NCBI GenBank assembly: GCA_947683425.1
Contig: CANTUQ010000055.1
Coordinates: forward strand, 24,360,001-24,424,000
Reading direction: 5' to 3'
Source of the DNA: Excoecaria cochinchinensis
Lineage: Eukaryota; Streptophyta; Magnoliopsida; Malpighiales; Euphorbiaceae
DNA length: 64,000 bases
The notes under the pieces were generated by a model, which saw nothing but the letters and a program-made list of their open reading frames with translations, was not told the DNA's origin and made no database searches. Made by a program: the position numbers and the translations under genes. Positions 21,691 to 33,845 of the stretch are shown here, in pieces; position 1 is the stretch's first letter, and every line of letters starts with the position of its first letter.

Positions 21691-23625
21691 GTTGAAGTGT
21701 TGCGCCGAGTCTGCTCCAGACGTACAAAACGCGAGAGTTGCTCTCCTGAGCTGCACCGAGTCTGCTCCAGACTTAAAAAGTGAGGATAGTGATGCGCCGA
21801 GTCTGCTCCAGACTTACAAAACGCGAGGATTGCTCTCCTGAGCTGCACTAAGTCTGCTCCAGACTTACAAAGTGCGGATAGTGATGCGCCGAGTCTGCTC
21901 CAAACTTACAAAACACGAGGGTTGCTCTCTTGAGCTGCACCGAGTCTGCTCGAGAATTACAAAGTGCGGATAGTGATGCGCCGAGTCTGCTCCAGACTTA
22001 CAAAACGCGAGGGTTGCTCTCCTGAGCTGCACCGAGTCTGCTCCAGACTTACAAAGTGCAGATAGTGATACGCCAAGTCTGCTCCAGACTTACAAAACGC
22101 GAGGGTTGCTCTCCTAAGCTGCACCGAGTCTGCTCCAAACTTACAAAGTGCGAATGTTGATGCGCCGAGTCTGCTCCAGACTTACAAAACGCGAGGGTTG
22201 CTCTCCTGAGCTGCACCGAGTCTACTCCAGACTTACAAAGTGTGGATGGTGAGGCGCCGAGTCTGCTCCAGACTTACAAAATGCGAGGGTTGCTCTCTTG
22301 AGCTGCACCGAGTCTGCTCCAAACTTACAAAGTGCGGATGGTGATGCGCCGAGTCTGCTCCAGACTTACAAAATGCGAGGGTTGCTCTCTTGAGCTGCAC
22401 CGAGTCTGCTCCAGACTTACAAAGTGCGAATGTTGATGCGCCGAGTCTGCTCTAGACTTACAAAACGCGAGGGTTGCTCTCCTGAGCTTGACCGAGTCTG
22501 CTTGAGAATTACAAAGTGCGGATAGTGATGCGCCGAGTCTGCTCCAGACTTATAAAACGCGAGGGTTGCTCTGCTGAGCTACACCGAGTCTGCTCCAGAC
22601 TTACAAAGTGCGGATAGTGATACGCCGAGTCTGCTCCAGACTTACAAAATGCGAGGGTTGCTCTCCTGAGCTGCACCGAGTCTGCTCCATACTTACAAAG
22701 TGCGAATGTTGATGCGCCGAGTCTGCTCTAGACTTACAAAACGTGAGGGTTGCTCTCCTGAGCTGCACCGAGTCTGCTCCAGACTTACAAAGTGCGGATG
22801 GTGATGCGACGAGTCTGCTCCAGACTTACAAAATGCGAGGGTTGCTCTCTTGAGCTGCACCGAGTCTGCTCCAGACTTACAAAGTGCGAATGTTGATGCG
22901 CCGCGTATGCTCTAGACTTACAAAATGCGAGGGTTGCTCTCCTGAGCTTGACCGAGTCTGCTCGAGAATTACAAAGTGCGGATAGTGATGCGCCGTGTCT
23001 GCTCCAGACTTATAAAACGCGAGGGTTGCTCTGCTGAGCTACACCGAGTCTGCTCCAGACTTACAAAGTGCGGATAGTGATACGCCGAGTCTGCTCCAGA
23101 CTTACAAAACGCGAGGGTTGCTCTCCTGAGCTGCACCGAGTCTGCTCCATACTTACAAAGTGCGAATGTTGATGCGCCGAGTCTGCTCTAGACTTACAAA
23201 ACTCGAGGGTTGCTCTCCTGAGCTGCACCGAGTCTGCTCCAGACTTACAAAGTGCGGATGGTGATGCGCCGAGTCTGCTCCAGACTTACAAAACACGAGG
23301 GTTGCTCTCCTGAGCTGCACCGAGTCTGCTCCAGACTTACAAAGTACGAATGGTGATGCGCCTAGTCTGCTCCAGACTTACAAAACGCGAGGGTTGCTCT
23401 CCTGAGCTGCACCGAGTCTGCTCCAGACTTACAAAGTGCGGATGTTGATGCGTCGAGTCTGCTCCCGACTTACAAAATCCGAGGGTTGCTCTCCTGAGCT
23501 GCACCGAGTCTGCTCCAGACTTACAAAGTGCGAATGTTGATGCGCCAAGTCTGCTCCAGACTTACAAAACGCGACTGTTGCTCTCCTGAGCTGCACCGAG
23601 TCTGCTCCAGACTTACAAATTGCAG
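21690..23625 (-). repeat. Tandem hairpin array 2 in D, ~92-bp period
   Basis: About 20 copies of a 92-bp unit made of two halves. Each half contains AGTCTG CTC CAGACT (6-bp stem). One half is bounded by GCG..CGC, the other by GCAC..GTGC. Higher-order duplication is visible: the ~370 bp around 22430-22800 recurs around 22880-23250 with shared variants such as GCTCTAGACT and CTCGAGAATT. Confidence 0.93.
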
Positions 23626-23900
23626 ATGTTCTGAGATTTACCTCCTCAGAGGACTTGGAAATGCCTTCTCAGAGGACTTAAGGATTCCGCCTCCTCAGAT
23701 GACTTATATTTTGCCTTCTCAAGGACTTTGAAAGTTATGCCTCCTCAGAGGACTTAGAAATTTGCCTCCAACTTTGAAATGATTGCCCCCTGAGAGGTTT
23801 TTGATATTTGGCCTCCTCAAAGGACTTGAAAGGATTTGCCTCTTAAGAGAACCTTGAGATTGTGCCTCTTCAGAGGGCTTGAGAAATATCGACATGTGAA
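23626..23900 (-). repeat. Short CCTCCTCAGAGGACTT array in D
   Basis: About nine units of ~25-35 bp, the reverse complement of the large array at 33846-35170 in E. Units are quasi-palindromic, for example CCTCTTAAGAG near 23839. Confidence 0.85.
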
Positions 23901-26900
23901 GTCCCGAGGTTGAGATTGCTGTACATCATCTAGTAGACATAGGACACTGTGTATGCATGAAATGCGTATGAAAAGCCATGTATGCATGGAATGCATGTGA
24001 AAAGCCATGTATGTATGAGATAGCACGCAATGCATGTATGGAATGACACGCGATGTTATGCATGTGTGAAATCTAAGAGTTATGCATGTATGGAATGACA
24101 CGCGATGTTATACATGTGTGAAATTTAATTGTGTAGTGTGTGTAGAAATATAATTTGCATGTAGAGAATTGTGTACATGACATATATGCCACAAATGATC
24201 ATGAATGAGAAATACATGCAAAAGATCAAGCATGAAATATGTGCAAGGGGATTATGAATGCGAAATATATACACATGATCATACCCGTGAGGCTAAGGAG
24301 TCATTCACTGGCATAAGTGTGAAGAATCACATGCAAAGATAAGTGGAAGTCATTATATACATGAAGGCTATGTGAAGAAATGGATGTGTGTGATGTGTGT
24401 ATGGATAACTATACATACGAAACGAATGCAAAAAAAAATCATGTGTACATGTACAAAATGCATGCAAATGATGTGCATGTGAGATGCATGCAAAAAATAT
24501 GCCCACGAAAGGCGCAAAATAGGTGATTATAAAAATGAGCCTCAGAGAGGCCCGTATGTGAAAGTATCTATGAAATATGCTCGCTGAAGATCTTATGCCA
24601 AAAGACATGCAGCAAGAATTATACATGTAAAACTATTTATAAGGATGTCTGCTACAATTACATGCAAAAACATTTATAGAAAACATATGTACAAAGAATA
24701 TTGATAGAAATAGATGCAAAGTATCACTTTCACGAGTAGCGATAAGAAGTACCCCAAGATTGTAAAATGAGTGCAACCTATCAGGTATCCCAAACTCATG
24801 TTTTCTATCTGCCTTTAAAAGTACTGAATAAACCACATTCTCAACTGATTCAATCCCAGCAGAAGAATTCAGGAGTCATTCCCAATGAAGTGCAAGGAAG
24901 CAAACATGTAAACATCAATGCTTACTAAATCAACATGTAAATACAAGGCATACCATACAATCTCTGTATGTATGTGCAAAAGGCCAAAACAGAATTTTTT
25001 TTTCAAGCCAAATTCTAGACGTAATTTTGGAGACGAGACGAGACTCGAATGCACTAATGCACTCATGGCTTCTCGCTTGAAGCTCAAGAAACACCATACG
25101 CCTCTTCCTACGTACCAAACCTTATTAGAAGGTCATCTCCGCTAATTAGATAAGGCCGAACCAAGAATCAAGAGGTCTTACTTTGGTTGTAACGTTAGGC
25201 TTAGGTAATTGGCTATCAAAGAAGGATCAGGTCGCTAGAGAAAAATGGCCGCAACGTTAATTCGACGGATGAAAGCACCATTCTCAACCCCAATTGTATA
25301 CTGTCCAGATATTCTTGAATTTGAATTTGGTAATACTTTAGCTCGTCAAGGTCAGTATAATAATTAAGCTAAAAAGATAACTACTAAGCTCATCAAGAGG
25401 GCTTTTTTTTTTTTCCTCGCAAGCTTATGTCTCTAATTACACAAAAAGTTTATCGATGATTTAGACCCCATTCCCAAAGTGTAGCCCCAAAAATTATCGA
25501 TGATTGAAAATTCATTTCCCAAGGGGTAGATCCATCCTTATCAGGGTGATTTCTAGTAACCCAAAAATTATCAATGGTCGAGATTCTCTCCTAGAAGTGT
25601 AAACCCACTTTCACCGGGGCAATTTTTGATAACCCCAAAAAATTATCGATGATTAAAATTATCTTCTCGAAGTGTAAACCCACTTTCATCGGAGCAAATC
25701 TTTACAGCCCAAAGAAATGTCATAATGTACATCCATTCTTAATAGAGCGGCCATTCTTCTAAGGGGAAGCCAAAATCATTTTAGGCGAAGGGCGAAGTTT
25801 TAATGTGTGTAACAACGAAACTGGTACGCATTTAGCATACTGAAATAAAGGCTCAAGGGGCTAACAAGCGATTGTGAAAATAAGGGTAGGAAATGGTCAT
25901 TTAGAAAGCTACACAAAGAAGTTATGCCTAAATCATTTTCTAGATTCAGCCTTATCCAGGGGTCGCTTTGACGGGTAATCAGAAAGGTTCTAGTGCTCTT
26001 AGTGAGTTTTCATCCAATCCGCTAATTGCAACTAGTTTTTCAGTTCATTTTTAAAATGGGCCAAATGTGCTCTGAACTTAGAAATGACAAGTTATAGTCA
26101 AATATTTTCATGCGATCTAGCTCTTAAAGATCAAACATATCTACCCCCCACTTAATTCAAAGTGGAATGAAACGCAGATTTCTAAAAACTGAGATCAAAG
26201 TCATTCATAGTTGAGAACCACTTAGGCAGAATCAAATTTCAAATCAAAGATACCTTAATAAGGTACAACGTGTCAGCATTTTAGGGTACCACTTAACACA
26301 AAAATTTTTAACTCTATCAAAATGTATATGCACAAAAATCATGCAAGCCAACAAAGAAGATTTTTTTTTTTCGTAAAATATGTGCAAGTTATGCGTTAAA
26401 AATCATGTACAGGGAAAGATGCATGCAATGGCGTCATGCATGTCAGTAATGCGTGTAAGGAACTATATGTGCAAAACATGTGTAAAAACATATTGTATAA
26501 AAATGCATACATGAAATATGTGCAAAGATGTGTGTGTGTAAAATATTAACGAAAAATTATAAGTGAGTGTGAATGTGGGAACAATGCATGACGCATACAT
26601 AAATTTACAGTGTACATGCAAGCAACATACAACGATGGCATAAGTACAAAATATGGTATAACATGAGAATGAATATTCAAGATATATGATACATGTACAC
26701 ATGGCCTGATTTAGACAGGACAGGAATACATGTGTGGTGTAAGGTGAAGACGACCTAACATGATAATGTGTACTAATGAATCGTGAGGGAAGACAAAACT
26801 CACATAGCTAAAAATGCAAAATATATACAAATTATGCACATGACTTGGAACTCCGTATACGAATGATTATGTACTATGAGTGGAGTATGTGTGCAGCACG

Positions 26901-27560
26901 AGATATACAATGAAAGTGTCTGCAAGAAATAAATAGCGTTCATAAAGTACGTGTATTTACATGGTATGAGCATGCAAGACATGCATTGGTATATACAATG
27001 ACTAACATGCATGATGAAGAACTTATATGTACATGGAATAACTCATGCATTATAGTACATGTTCATGATATGGCATACAATGTAAAAAATGCAAGGTATT
27101 TTCTATGTATAATGACTGACCCAATACTGTATGCTAATGCAACAGTATGCGCTCCAGCACACAATGTTTATATACATATGCAATGTGAGTATGAGCCTAC
27201 TGATATGTCACATGATGAGTGCATTCATGTATGATACTATGACACATGATGAGTGCATTCTTTTTATTTTTTATTTATTTATTTATTCTTACATGTTATG
27301 GTGGTAGTATATCCACATGTGCCATGATGAATGTCAATATGTACGTTCAATGATATATGTTGTATGTATAGATTATGGCGCATGATGGATGTCATAAAGA
27401 ATGTTAATATATATATTGCGACAAGCATTGCTATGTACATGCAAAACAAATACATGTTACGTTCATATTTACAAATTATGATACAGGCAATTTTATATAC
27501 AAAGTGCACAGGTTCTATTATTGTACATGAGAAAAAAAAATGCACATGCCTTTTTACTAT
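23900..27560 (-). other. AT-rich non-coding interior of D
   Basis: No gene is supported; open frames are short and His/Cys/Tyr-rich from ATGCAT-type repeats. 23930-24300 and 26400-27300 are dense in ATGCATG. 25440-25720 holds three to four ~90-bp repeats around AAATTATCGATGATT. The stretch 24000-25480 is homologous, in reverse, to E 31151-32660. Confidence 0.75.
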
Positions 27561-28245
27561 TGTTCATGAAAGAAATAATGCACGAGCACGAATACACATA
27601 CAAGACGAAAATTCCTCCCAACTGTTTCTCTCACACAGGAGATCGTGCGTTCTCTTTCCTAGGTGGGCTTGACCCATGGATCAACGGGGAACCCAAAGAG
27701 CGTGTTAGAGCATTACGTCTCTCAAGATACGCACACGTATGATTTTCGGCCATTGTGTATTTGGACACTTCAACTAAATTAAGGTGAGGTTATCGAAGCT
27801 TTAAAGCTTTCCATAGAAGACCACTTAATTTGTTTGATCTTGTTTAATACACGATGACCCGCGTGGCAAGCAATGTATTAAGGTACATACCACCTAGGGA
27901 AAGTATCTATTGCCATTATATGAGCTTTGGTCAAGGTGGTGTTGCTTTAGGGCTACCCAAGCGTGATCCCTGCCAACTGGTTTAGACCAGTCGGGTCACC
28001 ATTTGATATACCATTTGATGGCACGAGGCTTGGGCTGGTGATTATCCTTAACACTTCCCCAAATTGAGTGAAAATGAGGCCGTGCTTCGGGAACGCACCG
28101 GGGCTAATAGAGGGACCAAACTAACATGATTCTAAGGCTCTAGCATGATGCAATGCAATTTTTCGAAAAGGGATAAAATTTCTTAATCCTACACCCATTT
28201 ACATTAGATTAACCAAAGGTACTTTCGGAGCAAAATCTCATGATA
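27561..28245 (-). other. Leader region of D downstream of the primer site
   Basis: Non-coding. Blocks such as CTTGACCCATGGATCAACGG and GGGAACGCACCGGGGC also occur in the F leader (53490-54000). This ties D to the Tat-like family. Confidence 0.75.
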
Positions 28246-28263
28246 TCCCCAGTGGAGTCGCCA
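28246..28263 (-). other. Primer-binding site of D (tRNA-Arg type)
   Basis: Minus strand TGGCGACTCCACTGGGGA, one base from the LTR end TCTACA. It is complementary to a tRNA-Arg 3' end (..GAGTCGCCA), the primer usual for Tat/Ogre elements; the tRNA assignment is from memory of the family. Confidence 0.8.
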
Positions 28264-28264
28264 C

Positions 28265-29227
28265 TGTAGACGACCTCACCGTCTATCGGGCTACCATAAG
28301 GCAGGATCATGGAGTCACCACCCGATAAAACATCGGGAAAGTAATTCTAACCTTATGAGGGCCAAAACCAGAGAGAGTTCGGGACCTCACTCTTATTCAT
28401 ACCTTTCGTTAATATTATGTGAATGGGTTTTTGAGATCAATTATTTTATCTCTTCTCTCACATGCAAATTATACAATAAAATTAAAGCGCATTACAAGCA
28501 CGTATAAAAAGCAGTAAATAAAATATAATTACAATTATATGAAAACAAATATGAAACCATAAAAAAAATGATAAAAATACATACATAAATCGGACTATTC
28601 TTTTAGGCTGGAACATTGGTTCTCAATTACTTTTTATGAAAAGTTTTGAGTTCTCAAATCAATTTAAACCTTTGCTTTGGGGTGAAAACCATGACATTAG
28701 TCCAGTTTTATTAACAAATATCATTTAGTATAAAACATTTGTGTGGTGGTTCTTTTTTTAAGCGCGGTCAAAAATCTTTTATTATTACAGACCACAAACG
28801 AATAAACAAGAATAAAATAATTACATATTTTAAAATAAATAAATTATAATCCACTTGTCCCAACCATACTTCGCTTAACTCCATAGGTGGACCACATGCT
28901 CCTCGCATTGCGGCAAAGACAGAAAACAGTGTTAGTTAATAATGGACTAAATGAATAATTGAATGAAATGAATTAAGAATTAATGAATATAAAAGCACAA
29001 ACAACAATTAAAATGACCAATGAAAATAAAAATAACGATGCTAATGATATTACTATAAGATGATAATGATGAATAAACAAACAGACAATGATAATTATAA
29101 TAAAAATAATAATAATAACAATAGTAACAAAATAATAATAATATAATATTAATTATAATAATAATAATAATAGCAATAATGCAAAGTAAGAATGATAACA
29201 TGAATAAAAAAAAAAAAAAAAAAAAAA

Positions 29228-29279
<52 letters not shown>

Positions 29280-29475
29280 TAATAACAACAACAAAACACA
29301 ATGATAATTAATAATAACTAAATATACCCAATAATAACAATGATAATAATAATAATAATAGTAATAATAAATAATGTAAAATAATAATAATTTAAATAAT
29401 ATTAATAACAAAAATACTAATAATAAAAACATAATAACGATGATACAAACTAATATTAAATAATAATAAAAAATA

Positions 29476-29532
<57 letters not shown>

Positions 29533-31081
29533 CACAACACAATAACATTAATAATGATAATAACAAATAATCACAAAATACAATAACCATTAACCAATAA
29601 CAAATAAATACAATGATGAATCTAATAATAAATAAATAACATGAATAAAAATACAATTAATATAACACAATAATACTAATAATAGATAAATAAAAATAAT
29701 AATAACAATAATAATAATGTAATAATAATAATAATAGTAATAATAATAATAATAAACAGAAAATAAATAAATGTATAATAATTATAATAATAATAATAAT
29801 AATAATAAATAATATACAAAATATTAAATAATAATAAATAAATATAATAATAATAATAATAAATAAATATATAATAATAATAATATTAATAATTAAATAA
29901 AATATAAAGGAGATAGGAACTTACCTCGTCGGAGCCGCCGTCGGAGGGGGGTGGCCGACACAGCCATCACCGGAAGTGAGATCGAGACACCGGGAGTGAG
30001 GCGGCGGTAGTCACGCGCCGAAAGAACAACTACCTCGCCGGAAAACGCCACGAAGCGTCGCCGGACTTCTTCTTTGACGCGCCTTGCTGCCGGCGGCCGA
30101 TGGAGGAACGGCGACCATAGGGAGCTTCGTCCCGGCCTGCTCTGCATGATGGCGAGGCGCGTGCAGCGGTTGACCGTCGTGGCTGGCCGGCGGAGGCACC
30201 GCCTCCCTCTCCTTTTTTTTCCTTCTTTTTCCGCTCCAGCGCCCTCTGGTCTGCGTTTTGGCCCTCGTTTCTTCTTTGCTTTTAATTTCCCTTATTTCTT
30301 CTTTGATTTCTTTGATTTTGGTTTTACTCACTTGCTCTCTCTTTTATATTTTCTTTTCCCTTCAATTCTTTTGTTTCTATGGCTGGCCACTTCCTCTCTC
30401 TTCCTATCTCTTTTCTTTTCTTTTGCTTTGATTTTCCTTTCTTCGTTCTTCAACCCATCCCCTGCTCTCTCTTGTTCTCTCTTTTTCTTATTTTTTCAAT
30501 TTTCTTCTTCTTTCAATTTTTGTTCAGCCGAGAGAGCTCCCCGCAATCTTTTGCTCATCTCTTTCTTTTTATATCCCCAAATTAGGGTAAATAGGTTCAC
30601 CTAATAAGTCCCTCCATTTTTTATTATTTTTTATTTTTAGTTATTTCTATTTTAACTAATTTACACACTTAAACTAAACACATCAATTAATTAAACATTA
30701 CTAATTAAATATATTTTTCTACTTTCTTAATTTAATTAATTTACTTAAACTACGACATCTATTTTATCTAATTAAACCCTATATTTATCTATTTTATTTT
30801 TTTTTCAATTTCAATTATCCTAAAACATTAACTAATTAATCAACTAACCTTAATTATCAATTTATCTTACAATATTAACTAATTAAATTAACCTAATCTT
30901 AATTTTCGATTCATCTAATTAAATTAACCTTATCCTAAATTTTTATTTTTTCTTTTAATTTTGAATTTTGAATTTTACCTACATATTTTATGTATTTATT
31001 ATTATTATTTTTTTTGTTTGGAGGAATTTATCAAGAACCCAAAACTGCCATCAAAATCTGACTCAGAACCCGGTGTTTACA
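28265..31081 (-). repeat. 5' LTR of D (right copy)
   Basis: Minus strand starts TGTAAACACCGGG and ends GTCTACA. It has TATA (30566-30573), the GC-rich frame (29893-30147) and a donor at 29925/29924. In the triplet zone (29104-29890) one TAA run is replaced by an uninterrupted ~29-bp A run at 29209. The left copy has ~64 bp of extra TAA near 18262. Confidence 0.94.
29893..30147 (-). other. Conserved GC-rich reading frame in D 5' LTR
   Basis: 84 codons, starting MQSRPGRSSLW, Arg/Pro-rich. It aligns end to end with 36103-36357 in E (MESRPGRISLW start; shared ISLPVMAVSATPLRRRL). TATA lies ~420 bp upstream and the donor GAG/GTAAGTT is inside the frame at 29925/29924, so a transcript from this LTR could contain it as a first exon. 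Unknown product; the alternative is a captured host exon or chance. Confidence 0.5.
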
Positions 31082-31150
31082 CATGGCACTTTCACGAGTC
31101 GTGAAAGTAGCCTGCACGACTCGATTGGGAGGCCTTGTCGCGAGTTGAAC
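31082..31150 (+). repeat. 3' LTR of chromovirus B, second part
   Basis: Begins with the CATGG duplicate and contains ACTTTCACGA G TCGTGAAAGT (31088-31108, perfect around one central base) and CACGACTCG. These match the CACGAGTCGTG hairpins of the C LTR (62468-62638). The rest of the LTR is lost at the junction with E. Confidence 0.75.
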
Positions 31151-32730
31151 TTATACTTTGGGAAAGGGATTTAAATCATCGATAAACTTTTTTGTGTAAT
31201 TAGGGACATGAGTTTGCGAAAAAAAAAACAAAAAAAAAAACACAAAAAAAACACAAAAAACACAAAAAAACAAAAGAAAAAAAAGAAAAAAAAAGAAAAA
31301 ATAGAGTTTAGGATAATTGCTCTTAATGAGTTCAGTAATTATTTTTTTTAGCTTAATTGTTATATTGAGTTTGACGAGCTGAAATGTTACCAAATCCAAA
31401 TTCAAGAATATCTGGACAGTATACAATTGGGGTTGAGAATGGTGCTTTCATCCGTCGAATTAACATTGCGGCCATTTTTCTCTAGCGACCTGATCCTCCT
31501 TTGATAGCCAATTACCTAAGCCTAACGTTACAACCAAAGTAAGACCTCTTGATTCTTGGTTTGACCTTATCTAATTAGCAGAGATGACCTTCTAATAAGG
31601 TTTGGTACGTAGGAAGAGGCATATGGTGTTTCTTGAGCTTCAAGCGAGAAGCCATGAGTGCATTTATGTATTCGAGTTGAGTCTCGTTCCCGACATTGCA
31701 TCTAGAATTTACTTTTGAAAAATGAAAAATCTTGTTTTGGCCTTTTGCACATACACACAGAGGTTGCGTGGTATGCCTCGTATTTATATGTTGGTTTAGT
31801 AAATCTTGATGTCTACGCATTTATCTTCTTGCCCTTCATTGGGAATGACTCCTGAATTCTTTTGCTGAGATTGAATCAGTTGAGAATGTGGTTCATTCAG
31901 TACGCTAAAAGGCAGATAGAAACTCGAGTTTGGGGTACCTGATAGGTTGCACTCATCTTACAATCTTGGGGTATCTCTTATCACTACTCATGAAAATGAC
32001 GCTTTGCATATACTCCCAGCAGCATTCTTTGTACATATGCTTTCTGCAAATGTTTTTACACATAACTGTAGCAAACATTCTCATAAATTGTTGTGCATGT
32101 ATAATTTTTGGTGCATGTCTTTTGGCACAAGTTCTTCAGCGAATATATTTCATAGGTGCTTTAAATGCACACGGTTCTTCACGGGCATGTCGTTTGCATG
32201 CATCTCACATTCACAATTTTCGTATGCACTCAGTACACATGTATATGTGATTTTTTTTTCTTGCATATGTTTCATATACATAGTTATATGTGCACATATC
32301 ACACACACTCAATACTTTACATAGCTTTTAAGTATGTAATGGCTTTCACTTATCTTTGCATATGATTCCGTTCATCTATGCCTGTGAACGACTCTTTATC
32401 CTTGCCACATGCATGAATATTTGCATATATGTTGCATACATAATCCCTTTGTATATATTTCTTATGTTGAACCTTTGCATGTTTTTCTCGTTTATGATCA
32501 TCTGAAAACATGTTAGGATGATGATTCCATAATCTTCCAAATGAATGCAAGCCATCAACATATATGTATTTCAGGATCATAGTCCTTCGCATATCATTTC
32601 ATAAACGCAAATCCTTTCACATGCATTCCATGCATACATGGTGCTTGACGCTCATTAGATAGTGTACATCAGTCACATGTCGACAAGCTGACGTTTCTCA
32701 AACCCCCCGGGGGGCAAATCCATTATCTTT
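31151..32730 (+). other. Non-coding interior of E
   Basis: 31210-31310 is A-rich low complexity. 31430-31700 and on (TATCTGGACAGTATACAATT, GGTTTGGTACGTAGGAAGAG) is the reverse complement of D interior. 32000-32660 is ATGCAT-rich. No gene seen. Confidence 0.75.
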
Positions 32731-33845
32731 AAGTCCTTCTTTAAAGGCATTCTCGATCTCTTCAAAGCATTATCTTCAAGTCCTTATTCAAGAGGCATTC
32801 TTAGTCTCTTCGGAGCATCCTGTTTAAGTCCTTGCTCAAAAGGCATTCTCAGTCTCTTAGGAGCATTACCTTTAAGTCCTTGTCCAACAGGCACCCCGAG
32901 TCTCCTTAAAAATTTACCTTTTAAGTCATTGCTCAAAAGGGCATTCCCTGCCTCTTCGGAGCATTACCTTTAAGTCCTTGTCCAACAGGCAACCCCCAGT
33001 CTCCTCAAAACTTTATCTTTAAGCCCTTGCTCAAAAGGCGTTCCCAGTCTCTTCGGAGCATTACCTTTAAGTCTTTTTTTTTAGAAGGCATCCTTGTCCA
33101 ACAGGCATCTTCAATCTCTTTAAAATATTATCTTTAAGTCCTTCTTTAAAGGCATTCTCAGTCTCTTCGGAGCATTATCCTTAAGTCCTTTTTTAAAGGT
33201 ATTCTCAGTCTCTTCGGAGCATTATCCTTAAGTCCTTCTTTAAAGGCATTCTCAGTCTCTTCGGAGCATTATCTTTAAGTCCTTCTTTAAAGGCACTCTC
33301 AGTCTCTTCGGAGCATTATCCTTAAGTCCTTCTTTAAAGGCACTCTCAGTCTCCTCAGAGCATTATCGTTAAGTCCTTCTTTAAAGGCATTCTCAGTCTC
33401 TTCGGAGCATTATCTTTAAGTCCTTCTTTAAAGGCACTCTCAGTCTCTTCGGAGCATTATCCTTATGTCCTTCTTTAAAGGCATTCTCAGTCTCCTCGGA
33501 GCATTATCCTTAAGCCCTTCTTTAAAGGCATTCTCAGTCTCTTCGGAGCATTATCCTTAAGTCCTTCTTTAAAGGCATTCTCATTCTCAGTCTCTTCGGA
33601 GCATTATCTTTAAGTCCTTCTTTAAAGGCATCCTCAGTCTCTTCGAAGCATTATCCTTAAGTCCTTCTTTAAAGGCATTCTCAGTCTCCTCGGAGCATTA
33701 TCCTTAAGTCCTTCTTTAAAGGCATTCTCAGTCTCCTCGGAGTATTATCCTTAAGTCCTTCTTTAAAGGCATTCTCAGTCTCTTCGGAGCATTATCCTTA
33801 AGTCCTTCTTTAAAGGCATTCTCAGTCTTTTCGAAGTATTACGTT
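32730..33845 (+). repeat. 47-bp tandem array in E
   Basis: About 23 copies built on TTAAGTCCTTCTTTAAAGGC and TCTCAGTCTCTTCGGAGCAT. CCTT..AAGG and, in some copies, CTCC TC GGAG form small stems. Copies are more uniform after 33120, which suggests recent expansion. Confidence 0.92.

Larger units (their letters stand above)
17397..31081 (-). mobile_element. Non-coding large retrotransposon D (LARD-like, Tat/Ogre-related)
   Basis: Flanked by exact CATGG duplications (17392-17396 and 31082-31086). LTRs of 2900 and 2817 bp end TG..CA on the minus strand, apart from TGGAAAC at the left copy. The primer site fits tRNA-Arg, as in Tat/Ogre elements, and the polypurine tract is AATTGGGGGCAAC. The ~8-kb interior has no gag or pol, only leader sequence, AT-rich DNA and tandem arrays. 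Its leader matches that of F, which supports origin from a Tat-like element. It would depend on proteins in trans. Confidence 0.93.

Noticed and set aside
20880..23640. CRISPR-like array of short palindromic repeats
   Set aside because: Plant retroelement context, no cas genes, and the spacers are themselves repeated rather than unique.
24327..27672. Many 60-110-codon His/Cys/Tyr-rich frames in D interior
   Set aside because: They arise from ATGCAT/TGTATG-type repeats and do not correspond between D and E in frame.
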